NCBI RefSeq assembly: GCF_017163705.1
Contig: NZ_JAFIWB010000001.1
Location: forward strand, 372,001 to 436,000
Direction of reading: 5' to 3'
From: Xanthomonas bonasiae
GTDB taxonomy: Bacteria > Pseudomonadota > Gammaproteobacteria > Xanthomonadales > Xanthomonadaceae
DNA: 64,000 nt
Below the pieces are notes generated by a model, which was given only the letters and a program-made list of their open reading frames with translations, was not told the origin of the DNA and did no database searches. This document shows, in pieces, positions 8,833-17,374 of this stretch. Numbering within the stretch: the stretch's first letter is position 1; each line of letters opens with the position of its first letter. The translations under genes and the position numbers were made by a program.

Positions 8833-10197
8833 ATGGTCAGCCTATTCCGTCGCAACAAGCCCCAGGACCACGCTGGCGATAGCCGCAGCACCCAGCGCTA
8901 CAGCATCGAGGAACTGGCCGCCGCCTTCCCCAAGCCGGCCGGCGCAGCGCCTGCCGCCGAGCCCGCCGCCGTTGCAGCGCCTGTCGCTGAACAGGCACCG
9001 CCGCACGCGGCGCCAGCCGCAGCGCCAGTGGCGCGCGACAGCGGCCGTCCGAGCGCCGACGCCGCACCGCTGCCGCCTGCCCCGATCGCCGTGCCGCCCC
9101 CCGGCGCAACGCCGCTGCCGCCACAGGCGCCGACCGCGCCAGCGGAAGCGCGCGTTCCCGCCCCGGCCGTTCCCGCCGCGGCGACGCCCAGCGCGCCCAT
9201 GCCCACGCCGGCGCCGGCGAGCGCGCTCGCCGCAGGCGACGACCTGCAGCGCAGCGACGCCGCGCCGGCCGCACCTGCCGGCAAGCCGGGCTGGCGCGAA
9301 CGCCTGCGCAACAGCGCCATCGCACGCAGCTTCGGCGGCCTGTTCTCGCGCAATCCCAAGCTCGACGACGACCTGCTCGACGAGATCGAGACCGCGCTGA
9401 TCACCGCCGACGTCGGCGTGCCGGCCACCACCGCGCTGATCGAGAACCTGCGCAAGCGCATGAAGGCGCGCGAATTCGTCGATGCGCAGGCGCTGCTGCG
9501 CGCGCTGCGCGCCGACCTGATCGCGATCCTGCTGCCGGTCGCCAAACCGCTGCAGATCGACCGCACTGCCAAGCCGTTCGTGGTGCTCACCGTCGGCGTC
9601 AACGGCGTCGGCAAGACCACCACCATCGGCAAGCTGGCCAAGCGTTTCAAGGACGACGGGCACAGCCTGATGCTGGCCGCCGGCGACACCTTCCGCGCCG
9701 CCGCGGTGGCGCAGCTGCAGGCCTGGGGCGATCGCAACGGCGTCACCGTGATCGCGCAGGGCCAGAACGCCGACGCCGCCTCGGTCGCGTTCGACGCGCT
9801 GCAGGCCGGCAAGGCGCGCGGTACCGAGGTGTTGATCGCCGATACCGCCGGGCGCCTGCACACCCAGACCGGGCTGATGAACGAGCTGGGCAAGATCCGC
9901 CGCGTGCTCGGCAAGCTCGACCCGGCCGCGCCGCACGAAGTGCTGATGGTCATCGACGGCACCACCGGCCAGAACGCGCTGTCGCAGCTGCGCCAGTTCC
10001 ACGCCGCGGTCGGCGTCACCGGGCTGGTGGTGACCAAGCTCGACGGCACCGCCAAGGGCGGCGTGGTGTTCGCGCTGGCGCGCGAGTTCGGCATCCCGAT
10101 CCGCTTCGCCGGCATCGGCGAGCGCCCGGAAGACCTGCGCGTGTTCGACGCCGAAGCCTTCGTCGACGCCCTGCTGCCGGAAGCGCTGGGCGCCTGA
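8833..10197 (+). CDS. ftsY: Signal recognition particle receptor FtsY
   Basis: 454 residues. The NG GTPase domain fills the C-terminal 300 residues: P-loop GVNGVGKTTT near 255, DTFRAAA after it, DTAGR near 337 and TKLDG near 401. The N-terminal 150 residues are Ala/Pro-rich with few charges, longer and less acidic than the E. coli A domain but usual for this family in Xanthomonadaceae. FtsY docks ribosome-SRP complexes at the inner membrane and hands membrane proteins to SecYEG. It precedes mutY on the same strand with a 162-base repeat-filled gap, so co-transcription is possible but not shown. Confidence 0.97.
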   Translation: MVSLFRRNKPQDHAGDSRSTQRYSIEELAAAFPKPAGAAPAAEPAAVAAPVAEQAPPHAAPAAAPVARDSGRPSADAAPLPPAPIAVPPPGATPLPPQAPTAPAEARVPAPAVPAAATPSAPMPTPAPASALAAGDDLQRSDAAPAAPAGKPGWRERLRNSAIARSFGGLFSRNPKLDDDLLDEIETALITADVGVPATTALIENLRKRMKAREFVDAQALLRALRADLIAILLPVAKPLQIDRTAKPFVVLTVGVNGVGKTTTIGKLAKRFKDDGHSLMLAAGDTFRAAAVAQLQAWGDRNGVTVIAQGQNADAASVAFDALQAGKARGTEVLIADTAGRLHTQTGLMNELGKIRRVLGKLDPAAPHEVLMVIDGTTGQNALSQLRQFHAAVGVTGLVVTKLDGTAKGGVVFALAREFGIPIRFAGIGERPEDLRVFDAEAFVDALLPEALGA

Positions 10198-10204
10198 CCC
10201 AAAG

Positions 10205-10344
10205 CCCCTCTCCCGTCGGGAGAGGGGTTGGGGTGAGGGTACGGCGAAGTCCGCTGCGCAGGCACTTGCGCTGTCCGAACCGCACTGGGCTTCGCCCGTA
10301 CCCTCATCCGCCCCTTCGGGGCACCTTCTCCCGAGGGGAGAAGG
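10205..10344. repeat. Composite palindromic intergenic repeat between ftsY and mutY
   Basis: 10205-10227 is a perfect hairpin (CCCCTCTCCC, three-base loop, then GGGAGAGGGG), followed by GTTGGGGTGAGGGTACGGCGAA. 10291-10344 carries the matching inverted half (TTCGCCCGTACCCTCA) and two more hairpins, one around 10308-10320 and one at 10324-10344. The whole element is a nested inverted repeat of about 140 bases. It looks like the dispersed non-coding repeats common in Xanthomonas genomes. Confidence 0.8.
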
Positions 10345-10359
10345 AAAGACAAAGCCAGC

Positions 10360-11427
10360 ATGCGCCAGCCCCCAGACACCTTCGCCCCCCGCCTGCTCGC
10401 CTGGTTCGACCGCAGCGGCCGCCACGACCTGCCCTGGCAGCATCCGCGCAGCCCGTATCGCGTATGGCTGTCGGAAATCATGCTGCAGCAGACCCAGGTC
10501 GCGGTGGTGATCCCGTATTTCCTGCGCTTCCTGCAGCACTTCCCGACCCTGCCGGACCTGGCCGCAGCCGGCACCGACGCGGTGATGGCGCAGTGGGCCG
10601 GGCTGGGCTACTACGCCCGCGCGCGCAACCTGCATGCCGCCGCCAAGCGCTGCGTGGAGCTGCACGATGGCGAACTGCCGCGCGATTTCGATGCGCTGCA
10701 CGCGCTGCCCGGGATCGGCCGCAGCACCGCCGGCGCGATCCTGAGCCAGGCCTGGAACGACCGCTTCCCGATCCTGGACGGCAACGTCAAGCGCGTGCTG
10801 ACCCGCTACCACGGCATCGCCGGCTATCCGGGCCTGCCGGCGGTGGAGAAACCGCTGTGGGCGATCGCGCAGGCGCACGTGGCCGCGGTCGCCGACGGGC
10901 GCATGGCCGACTACACCCAGGCGCAGATGGATTTCGGCGCCACCCTGTGCACCCGCGCCAACCCGGCCTGCGTGCTGTGCCCGCTGCAGGACGACTGCGT
11001 GGCGCGCCGCGACGGCCTGGTCGAGGCATTGCCCACACCGAAACCGGGCAAGACCCTGCCCGAACGCGAAGCGCTGGCGCTGCTGCTGGAGAACGCCGCC
11101 GGCGAGCTGCTGCTGCAGCGGCGCCCGCCGAGCGGCATCTGGGCCTCGCTGTGGACGCTGCCGCAGGCCGAGAGCGAGAGCGAGTTGCGCGCCTGGTTCG
11201 AACGCGAGATCCGCGGACGCGGCCGCGGCTTCGACGATGCCGAGCCGATGCCGCCGATCGTGCACACCTTCAGCCACTACCGCCTGCACCTGCAGCCGCT
11301 GCGCCTGCGCAAGGTCGCCTTGCGCGACGCGGTACGCGACAATGACGACCTGCGCTGGGTCGCGCGTGCCGACCTGTCCGCACTCGGCCTGCCCGCCCCG
11401 ATCCGCAAACTGCTCGACGGCCTCTGA
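10360..11427 (+). CDS. mutY: A/G-specific adenine DNA glycosylase
   Basis: 355 residues. Motifs in order: SEIMLQQTQV with the catalytic glutamate near residue 40, the helix-hairpin-helix LPGIGRSTAGAI near 115-127, the MDFGA motif, and a [4Fe-4S] loop with spacing C-x6-C-x2-C-x5-C at about 197-213. The C-terminal 120 residues are the Nudix-like domain that recognises 8-oxoguanine. The enzyme removes adenine mispaired with 8-oxoguanine, which prevents G:C to T:A changes. The small gene yggX follows 30 bases later, the same mutY-yggX order as in E. coli. Confidence 0.97.
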   Translation: MRQPPDTFAPRLLAWFDRSGRHDLPWQHPRSPYRVWLSEIMLQQTQVAVVIPYFLRFLQHFPTLPDLAAAGTDAVMAQWAGLGYYARARNLHAAAKRCVELHDGELPRDFDALHALPGIGRSTAGAILSQAWNDRFPILDGNVKRVLTRYHGIAGYPGLPAVEKPLWAIAQAHVAAVADGRMADYTQAQMDFGATLCTRANPACVLCPLQDDCVARRDGLVEALPTPKPGKTLPEREALALLLENAAGELLLQRRPPSGIWASLWTLPQAESESELRAWFEREIRGRGRGFDDAEPMPPIVHTFSHYRLHLQPLRLRKVALRDAVRDNDDLRWVARADLSALGLPAPIRKLLDGL

Positions 11428-11457
11428 TCGTCGCCCACCGCGCCACCAGGAACCGCC

Positions 11458-11736
11458 ATGTCCCGCACCGTCTTCTGCCAGTACCAGCAACGCGACGCCG
11501 AAGGGCTCGACTACGTGCCGTATCCCGGCGAGATCGGCCAGCGCGTGTTCGCGCAGATCGGCAAGGCCGGCTGGCAGGCATGGCTGGCACACCAGACCAT
11601 GCTGATCAACGAGAACCGGCTGTCGCCGCGCGATCCCAAGCACCGCGCATTCCTGGAGGCGGAACTGGAGAAATTCCTGTTCCAGGGCGGCGCGCCCAAG
11701 CCCGAAGGCTACGTGGAACCCGAACAGGAATCCTGA
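11458..11736 (+). CDS. yggX: Probable Fe(2+)-trafficking protein YggX
   Basis: 92 residues, the usual family length. The opening SRTVFCQ and the GEIGQRVF and [20 protein letters not shown] segments are the family hallmarks, with the conserved Cys7. The protein is linked to iron trafficking and to protection of Fe-S clusters from oxidation in enteric bacteria. It follows mutY, itself an Fe-S enzyme, with 30 bases between them and an AGGA ribosome site before ATG 11458. Confidence 0.95.
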   Translation: MSRTVFCQYQQRDAEGLDYVPYPGEIGQRVFAQIGKAGWQAWLAHQTMLINENRLSPRDPKHRAFLEAELEKFLFQGGAPKPEGYVEPEQES

Positions 11737-11758
11737 GCCCAGGCAAGCCACGCCCCCT

Positions 11759-11782
11759 GTAGGAGCGGCTTCAGCCGCGACA
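11759..11782 (+). repeat. REP-like unit (TGTAGGAGCGGC type), single copy
   Basis: A 24-base unit starting TGTAGGAGCGGCTTCAGCCG lies 22 bases after yggX. A degenerate inverted half ending ACTCCTACA follows near 11815-11831. Identical units form perfect inverted pairs at 18484 and 29457. All three sites are between convergent genes. Confidence 0.85.
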
Positions 11783-11881
11783 GAACCCATCCGCAAAGTC
11801 CGCCGCAGCCGCCGCCGCAGCCACTCCTACACGCTGCGCCCGCCCGCTTCCACACCGACCGCAACCCGCCTGACGCCGACG

Positions 11882-12340
11882 CTACTGCGCCGGCGCCGGC
11901 TGCTGCGCCCGCTCCTGCACCTTGGCCTCGCGCAACTCCTTTTCCGAGGTACGCAGCGCTTTCACGTCGAGCGGGCGAATGCTCTGGATGCGGCACGGCA
12001 GGCGGATCGCGCCCGGGCTGCCGCCGATCACCAGCACGTCGTCGAAACGCGCCGACACCCGGTCGCTGAAGTGGGTAATGGCGATCGTCGGCGCAAAGTC
12101 CAGATCGGGGCAGCGGCCGCTCAGCTCCAGCAGATAGGCCTGGTTGGGCCGCGTCCACACCGCCAGCGCGCTGTCGCCGAGCGCGGTCCAGCCGCTGATC
12201 CGGTTGTAGTACTGGAAGTCGCGCACCGGCGCGGCGGCATGGGCGCGGTACAGCGCCAGGCGCTCGTCGTCGCTGATCCGGTTGGTGGCGCAGCCGGCCA
12301 GCGCGGCCAGTCCGAGCAGTGACAGCAAGAGGCGTTTCAT
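11882..12340 (-). CDS. DUF6491-type lipoprotein
   Basis: 152 residues. The N-terminus is a lipoprotein signal (MKRLLLSLLGLAALAGC; lipobox LAGC at Cys17). The mature part matches what I know of DUF6491 proteins: RISDDERLALYRAHA, a repeat-like core with WTALGDSALAVW and YLLELSGRCPDL, two conserved cysteines, and an ending rich in Glu, Lys and Gln. Function is unknown; members are small periplasmic lipoproteins common in Xanthomonadaceae. The gene is convergent with yggX and divergent from the VWA lipoprotein gene, with 175 bases to that gene's start. Confidence 0.8.
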   Translation of the reverse strand: MKRLLLSLLGLAALAGCATNRISDDERLALYRAHAAAPVRDFQYYNRISGWTALGDSALAVWTRPNQAYLLELSGRCPDLDFAPTIAITHFSDRVSARFDDVLVIGGSPGAIRLPCRIQSIRPLDVKALRTSEKELREAKVQERAQQPAPAQ

Positions 12341-12515
12341 GGCGAATGCTCCGGTGGCGATGCGCGAATGATGCACCCGCGCCATGCCGTGCCGCGTGCG
12401 TGCGCGCAGCGCGTTCAGCCACAAGGCAGCTGGCGGACCGAAGCCGCGGCGGGGGCCCAACCCCGTTGCCGGCGATCGCGCGTTTGCAGCCTCGGACCCA
12501 CACCGAGCGCCCACC

Positions 12516-14288
12516 ATGCAACTACGCCCGCACCGCACCGTCCTGCCGTCCCTGATCCTCGCCGCGCTGCTGGCAGGCTGCAGCACCACCAGCGACGATC
12601 GCGTCGCCGCACGCGCGCCGGCGGCGATCGATGCCGCCGCCGTGCCCGAGGCCTACATCCCGAGCGAACGCCTGGCCGAGCCCGCGCCGCCGCGGATGCT
12701 GGCCCCGCCATCCCCACCCGCGCCGCCGGCGCAGGCCGCAGCGTCGGTCGCGCCGTCGGTGGCCGGCAATACCGGCATCGACGTCTACATGCCTATGCCG
12801 CCGCTGGACCGCGAACGCTACGAACATCCAACCGACAACCCAGTGCACAGCGCGCGCGAACAGCCGCTGTCCACCTTTTCGATCGACGTGGACACCGGCA
12901 GCTACGCCAACGTGCGGCGCATGCTGCGCGATGGCCAGCGCCCGCCCGCCGATGCGGTGCGCGCCGAGGAATTCATCAACTACTTCGACTACGCGCACCC
13001 GGCCCCGCGCGACCGCGACACGCCGTTCCGGGTATCCACCGAACTGGCGCCCGCGCCGTGGAATCCGCAGCGGCAACTGCTGATGATCGGCATCAAGGGC
13101 TACGACGTCCCGCGCCAGGCATTGCCGCCGGCGAACCTGGTGTTCCTGATCGACACCTCCGGCTCGATGGAAAGCGCGGACAAGCTGCCCTTGCTCAAGC
13201 AGGCCTTCGCCATGCTGGTGCCGCAACTGCGCGCGCAGGACCGCGTCTCGATCGTGGTCTACGCCGGCGCGGCCGGACTGGTGCTGCCGCCGACGCCCGG
13301 CGACCGCCATGCCGAGATCCTCGCCGCGCTGCAACGGCTGCAGGCCGGTGGCAGCACCAACGGCGGCGACGGCATCCGCCTGGCCTATGCGACCGCGCGC
13401 AAGAGTTTCGTCGCCGGCGGCAGCAACCGGGTGATCCTGGCCACCGACGGCGACTTCAACGTCGGCACGGTCGACCGCGGCGCGCTGGAGACCCTGGTCG
13501 CCGACCAGCGCCGCAGCGGCGTGGCACTGAGCACGCTCGGCTTCGGCCGCGGCACCTACAACGACGCGATGGCCGAACGCCTGGCCGACGTCGGCGACGG
13601 CAACCACGCCTACATCGATTCGGCGCGCGAGGCGCACAAGGTGCTGGTGCAGCAGATGCAGGCCACGCTGCTGACCATCGCCCGCGACGTCAAGATCCAG
13701 GTCGAGTTCAATCCGGCGCAGGTCGCAGAATACCGCCTGATCGGCTACGAGAACCGGTTGCTGGCGCGCGAGGATTTCGCCAACGACAAGGTCGATGCCG
13801 GCGAGATCGGCGCCGGCCACAGCGTCACCGCGCTGTACGAGATCACCCCGGTGGGCAGCGCGCCGCAGCGCCTGCCGGCCTTGCGCTATGCCGCACCGGC
13901 GCCGGCGGCGCAGACGCCGCTGCACGCCGGCGAACTGGCGCAGTTGCGGCTGCGCTACAAGCTGCCGGGGCAGGAGCGCAGCCGCCTGTTGCAGAGCACG
14001 ATCGCGACCGCCGCGGCGACGGCGCAGCCAAGCGCGGATCTGCGTTTCGCCGCCGCGGTCGCCGCCTGCGCCGACCTGCTGCGCGGCGGCGCCCACATCG
14101 ATGGCTGGGACTGGGCGCAGGTGGCCAACGCGGCGCGCGCAGCGACCGGCGAGGACCGCAGCGGCGACCGGCGCGAGTTCTTCGAACTGCTGGCGGTCGG
14201 TCAGCGCCTGGCCGCGCCACAAGTGGCGAATGCGGTGGATGCGGCAGACGCGGCCGCAGCGGCGGCAGCGCAGGTGTCCACGCGCTGA
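12516..14288 (+). CDS. VWA-domain lipoprotein (YfbK-like)
   Basis: 590 residues from ATG 12516, chosen because it gives a clean lipoprotein signal with lipobox LLAGC (Cys22); the open frame runs further upstream without coding character. After a Pro/Ala-rich stretch comes the N-terminal family domain (STFSIDVDTGSYANVRRML near 125). A von Willebrand A domain follows with a complete MIDAS start DTSGS near 210 and TDGDFNVG further on. A C-terminal DUF3520-like domain ends the protein. Such proteins probably bind partners through a metal ion at the envelope; their substrate is unknown. No MoxR ATPase gene is nearby, although many VWA proteins work with one. Confidence 0.88.
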   Translation: MQLRPHRTVLPSLILAALLAGCSTTSDDRVAARAPAAIDAAAVPEAYIPSERLAEPAPPRMLAPPSPPAPPAQAAASVAPSVAGNTGIDVYMPMPPLDRERYEHPTDNPVHSAREQPLSTFSIDVDTGSYANVRRMLRDGQRPPADAVRAEEFINYFDYAHPAPRDRDTPFRVSTELAPAPWNPQRQLLMIGIKGYDVPRQALPPANLVFLIDTSGSMESADKLPLLKQAFAMLVPQLRAQDRVSIVVYAGAAGLVLPPTPGDRHAEILAALQRLQAGGSTNGGDGIRLAYATARKSFVAGGSNRVILATDGDFNVGTVDRGALETLVADQRRSGVALSTLGFGRGTYNDAMAERLADVGDGNHAYIDSAREAHKVLVQQMQATLLTIARDVKIQVEFNPAQVAEYRLIGYENRLLAREDFANDKVDAGEIGAGHSVTALYEITPVGSAPQRLPALRYAAPAPAAQTPLHAGELAQLRLRYKLPGQERSRLLQSTIATAAATAQPSADLRFAAAVAACADLLRGGAHIDGWDWAQVANAARAATGEDRSGDRREFFELLAVGQRLAAPQVANAVDAADAAAAAAAQVSTR

Positions 14289-14369
14289 GCGCAGGCGCGC
14301 GCAGGCTGCGCACGCCCCGACATGCGCAGCCGCAGGCGCCGGCTCAGTCGCCCGCGCCTGCCGCTACGT

Positions 14370-15281
14370 TCAACGCTGCGCCGTCTTCGCCGATTCGCAG
14401 AAGCGCTGCCGGTACTCCATCGCCTTGGGCATCAGCGCCTGCAGGTTCTGGATCCGCGTGCCCGGATTCGGGTGCGTGGACGAGAACTCGGGCGGCGCCT
14501 GGCCGCCGCTGCTGGCGCTCATCCGTTCCCACAGCGGCACCGCCTCCTGCGGATCGAAGCAGGCCGCGGCGGCCAGCATCAGCCCGACCTCGTCGGCCTG
14601 GGTCTCGTGGCTGCGCGCGTACGGCAGCAGGTAGCCGTAGCCCATCGCCGCCATCGCCATCTGTTGCTGTTGCGGGTCCATGCCGCTGGCCGCGCCGGCC
14701 ATCTGCCCGATCTGGGTCAGCTTCTGCTGCGCCATGCGTTGCGCACCGTGGCGCAGCAGCGCATGCGCGATCTCGTGGCCCATCACCACCGCCATCGCAT
14801 CGGCATTTTTGGCCACCGGCAACAGCCCGGTGTAGACCGCCATCTTGCCGCCGGGCAGGCAGAACGCATTGGCCTGCTCGGACTCGATCACGTTGACGTC
14901 CCAGTCGAAGCCGCGCGCATAGTGCTTGGCCTGCATGCCGTGCTCGGCGGCCAGCGCGTCCTCGACCACGTCGACCTTGGCGATCAGCCGCTGCGCGATC
15001 GCGCGCACCTGCTGCGCCACCTGCGATTGCGGATCGACCGGATGTTCCTGCGCCAGGATCTCCTGGTAGGCCTGCAGGCCCAGCGCCTTCTCGTCCTCGA
15101 CCCCAAGCGCATTGTCGATCAGCACCTTCTCGCCGGTGTACGGATCCTCGCTGCGATTGGAGAACCAATAGAAGCCCGCGTACACGGCGAAACCCAGCAG
15201 CACCAGCCAGCGCACCCCGCCCAGCGGCCCGCGACGGCCTCCGCCCTGTTCCCCGCCCTGGCGGCCGAAGACGTTGCTCAT
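14370..15281 (-). CDS. M48-family zinc metallopeptidase, membrane-anchored
   Basis: 303 residues from ATG 15281, preceded at seven bases by AAGGGG; a TTG two codons upstream is too close to that site. Residues about 20-45 form one hydrophobic segment (WLVLLGFAVYAGFYW), probably a signal anchor. The zinc motif HEIAH is at about 167-171, with the third-ligand region QADEVG about 60 residues later. This architecture fits LoiP/YcaL-type Oma1-like peptidases of the envelope that act in quality control. The protein ends soon after a Pro/Gln-rich tract and lacks the TPR region of BepA. It is convergent with the VWA lipoprotein gene. Confidence 0.88.
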   Translation of the reverse strand: MSNVFGRQGGEQGGGRRGPLGGVRWLVLLGFAVYAGFYWFSNRSEDPYTGEKVLIDNALGVEDEKALGLQAYQEILAQEHPVDPQSQVAQQVRAIAQRLIAKVDVVEDALAAEHGMQAKHYARGFDWDVNVIESEQANAFCLPGGKMAVYTGLLPVAKNADAMAVVMGHEIAHALLRHGAQRMAQQKLTQIGQMAGAASGMDPQQQQMAMAAMGYGYLLPYARSHETQADEVGLMLAAAACFDPQEAVPLWERMSASSGGQAPPEFSSTHPNPGTRIQNLQALMPKAMEYRQRFCESAKTAQR

Positions 15282-15363
15282 GTCCAATCCCCTTGCTGGC
15301 TGGTGGGCGGCGACGGCGCCTGCCTATGCCGCGCACTGTAACGACGTGCGGTGCGCGGCCGCG

Positions 15364-17271
15364 TCAAATTCCGCGCACCAGGCGAAAACCGACCCTGGCG
15401 CTGGTGGTGTCGGAGTCCTGCATCAACCGCCAGGCGGCACGGGTCTGCTCCGGCGCGTTGGCCCAGTTGCCGCCGCGCACCACCCGCGAGCGGCAACCGG
15501 GGTTGTACCAGGCGGCGCCGTCGGCCGGCGCGCGGCGGTAGCTGGAATGCCAGCAATCGGCGACCCACTCGCTGAGGTTGCCGCCCATGTCGTGCAGGCC
15601 CCAGGCATTGGCCTTGAAGCTGGCGACCGGCGCCGGCCCCCAGAAGCCGTCGGCATAGCCGACGAAGGCGTTGTTCCAGTGCCGGCCGCTGGGCGAGACG
15701 TCGCCGCCGCCGGTGAAGTTGCCGGCGCCGCGCGGCGGCGTGCCGGCGTTGCCCCACGGATAGCGGCCGCGGCCGCCGGCGCGCAGCGCGTATTCGAACT
15801 CGGCTTCGCTGGGCAGCCGGTAGTGGCGCCCGGTCTGCTGCGACAGCCACGCCGCGTAGGCCTCGGCATCGCGCACGCTGACGTGCATCACCGGGCTGTT
15901 CGGCGCGGCGCGCGCGCCGTTGTAGCCGGACTGCCAGTCGGTGCCGCTGCGGCGCACGAAGTTGCCGCTGCGCTCGTCGTAGACGATCGAATGCCCGCGC
16001 CGGGTCGCCCGCGGCCGCGCGCCGCTGACCTCGACGAAGCGGCGGAACTCGGCCACGGTGACCTCGGTGATCGACATCGCGAAACCGCGGTCGAAGCGCA
16101 CGTAGTGCAGCGGCTGCTCGGCCGGCATCGCGCCCGGCTCGGTCGCGCTGGCGCCCATGCGGAAGCCGCCGTGCGGCACCACGATCATCTGCGGCCCGCG
16201 CTCGCCGTTGCTCATGCCGTCGGTGAACACCTGGCCGGGGCGGAAGCTGCCGTAGTGGGTGGCCAGGTCGATGCGCTCGCGCAGCATCGCCGCCACCGGA
16301 TCGCCCGGATCGGCGATGCGCAGCACCTCGCCCAGTTTCTCGCGCGCCGCCTTCAGTCCGGCCGGCGTGGCCAGGTCGCGCAGGCCGGCGTCGCGCAGCG
16401 CGGCGATGCGCGCGGTGCGCACGCCTTCCACCCGCGCACGCGCGTCGCGCACGGTGGCGGCGGCGTCGCGGATCCGCGCCGCGCGCGCCAGCCAGCTGCC
16501 GGCGGCGGCGAAATCGGACACCGTCGCGGCCGCCTCGGCGCGCCGGATCAGCGCGCTCTCCACCGCCGCCACGCCTTGCCGCGCACGCGCATCGTCCGCG
16601 TCCAACTGCAGCGCTTCGCGGAAGTTGGCGAGCGCGCCGTTGCCGTCCTCGCCGAGCCGGCCGGCGCGCAGATCGTCTTCGCCGGCGCGGTTATAGGCCA
16701 GCACCCGCTGCGCGGTCTCCACCCGCTGCTGCAGGCGCCGCACCGCCGGATCGTCGGCATCCAGCGACAGCGCCACCATCGCGATGCGATCGGCGCGCTC
16801 GAGCGCCTGCTCCTGCTGCTCCGATACGCGCAGCAGGTCGCCGCCGAGTTGCAGCAGCCGGCGCCGCGCCTTGCGCAGGCCGTCGCGCGCGACCGGGTCC
16901 TGCGGCGCCAGCGCGCGGATCGCCAGGTACAGCGGGATCGCCGACTGCGCGTCCTCGAACAGGCGATCCTCGGCCAGCGCGCGCGCGGCGTCGCGGCGCG
17001 CCTGCGCCAGTTGCGCGCGCTCGAGCGTCGGCAGCGGCGGCTGCCAGCGCGCCACCGTCTCGGCGGCATCCTCGCCGCCGATGGTGACGCTGGGCGCCTG
17101 CACCGGCTTGCCGGCCGCCGCTGCCGCCGCCTGCGCCGGCCTGGCGGGCGCCGGCTTGGTGGGCTGCGCCGGTGGCGCGGGCGCCGGCCCGCTGCAGCCG
17201 CACGCCAGCGCGACCAGCAGGGTCCAGGCGATCACAGGGCCGCTCGTACGCACGCTTCCTCCCAACGACAT
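15364..17271 (-). CDS. SUMF1/FGE-like lipoprotein lacking the catalytic cysteines
   Basis: 635 residues. The N-terminus has a signal with a possible lipobox (VALACGC), then a Pro/Ala/Gln linker. Residues about 70-360 are Ala/Arg/Leu-rich and helical, resembling tetratricopeptide-like repeats. The C-terminal domain (about 365-635) is a formylglycine-generating-enzyme fold: GGFRMGAS, ITEVTVAEFRRFVE, LPSEAEFEYALRAGG, NLSEWVADC and an ending VGFRLVRG. In true FGE the segment after RGG carries two catalytic cysteines; here it reads RGGNWANAPEQTRAAWR, with neither. The domain is therefore probably a binding or structural version. The start lies three bases after a GGGAGG site, a short spacing, so a later start is possible. 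Confidence 0.85.
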   Translation of the reverse strand: MSLGGSVRTSGPVIAWTLLVALACGCSGPAPAPPAQPTKPAPARPAQAAAAAAGKPVQAPSVTIGGEDAAETVARWQPPLPTLERAQLAQARRDAARALAEDRLFEDAQSAIPLYLAIRALAPQDPVARDGLRKARRRLLQLGGDLLRVSEQQEQALERADRIAMVALSLDADDPAVRRLQQRVETAQRVLAYNRAGEDDLRAGRLGEDGNGALANFREALQLDADDARARQGVAAVESALIRRAEAAATVSDFAAAGSWLARAARIRDAAATVRDARARVEGVRTARIAALRDAGLRDLATPAGLKAAREKLGEVLRIADPGDPVAAMLRERIDLATHYGSFRPGQVFTDGMSNGERGPQMIVVPHGGFRMGASATEPGAMPAEQPLHYVRFDRGFAMSITEVTVAEFRRFVEVSGARPRATRRGHSIVYDERSGNFVRRSGTDWQSGYNGARAAPNSPVMHVSVRDAEAYAAWLSQQTGRHYRLPSEAEFEYALRAGGRGRYPWGNAGTPPRGAGNFTGGGDVSPSGRHWNNAFVGYADGFWGPAPVASFKANAWGLHDMGGNLSEWVADCWHSSYRRAPADGAAWYNPGCRSRVVRGGNWANAPEQTRAAWRLMQDSDTTSARVGFRLVRGI

Positions 17272-17374
17272 TGGCCTCCCGATGGCATCCGCGCCACCCC
17301 GTCCGTGCGGCCGGCGGGCCGACGTTAGGCTATTCTCGCCTGCCTGAGCAAACCCTGCATTCGACGGAAACCAC

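Noticed and set aside
8842-11796. A 984-codon open frame on the minus strand opposite ftsY, mutY and yggX
   Set aside because: It spans three well supported plus-strand genes and their repeat-filled gap, with no recognisable domain.
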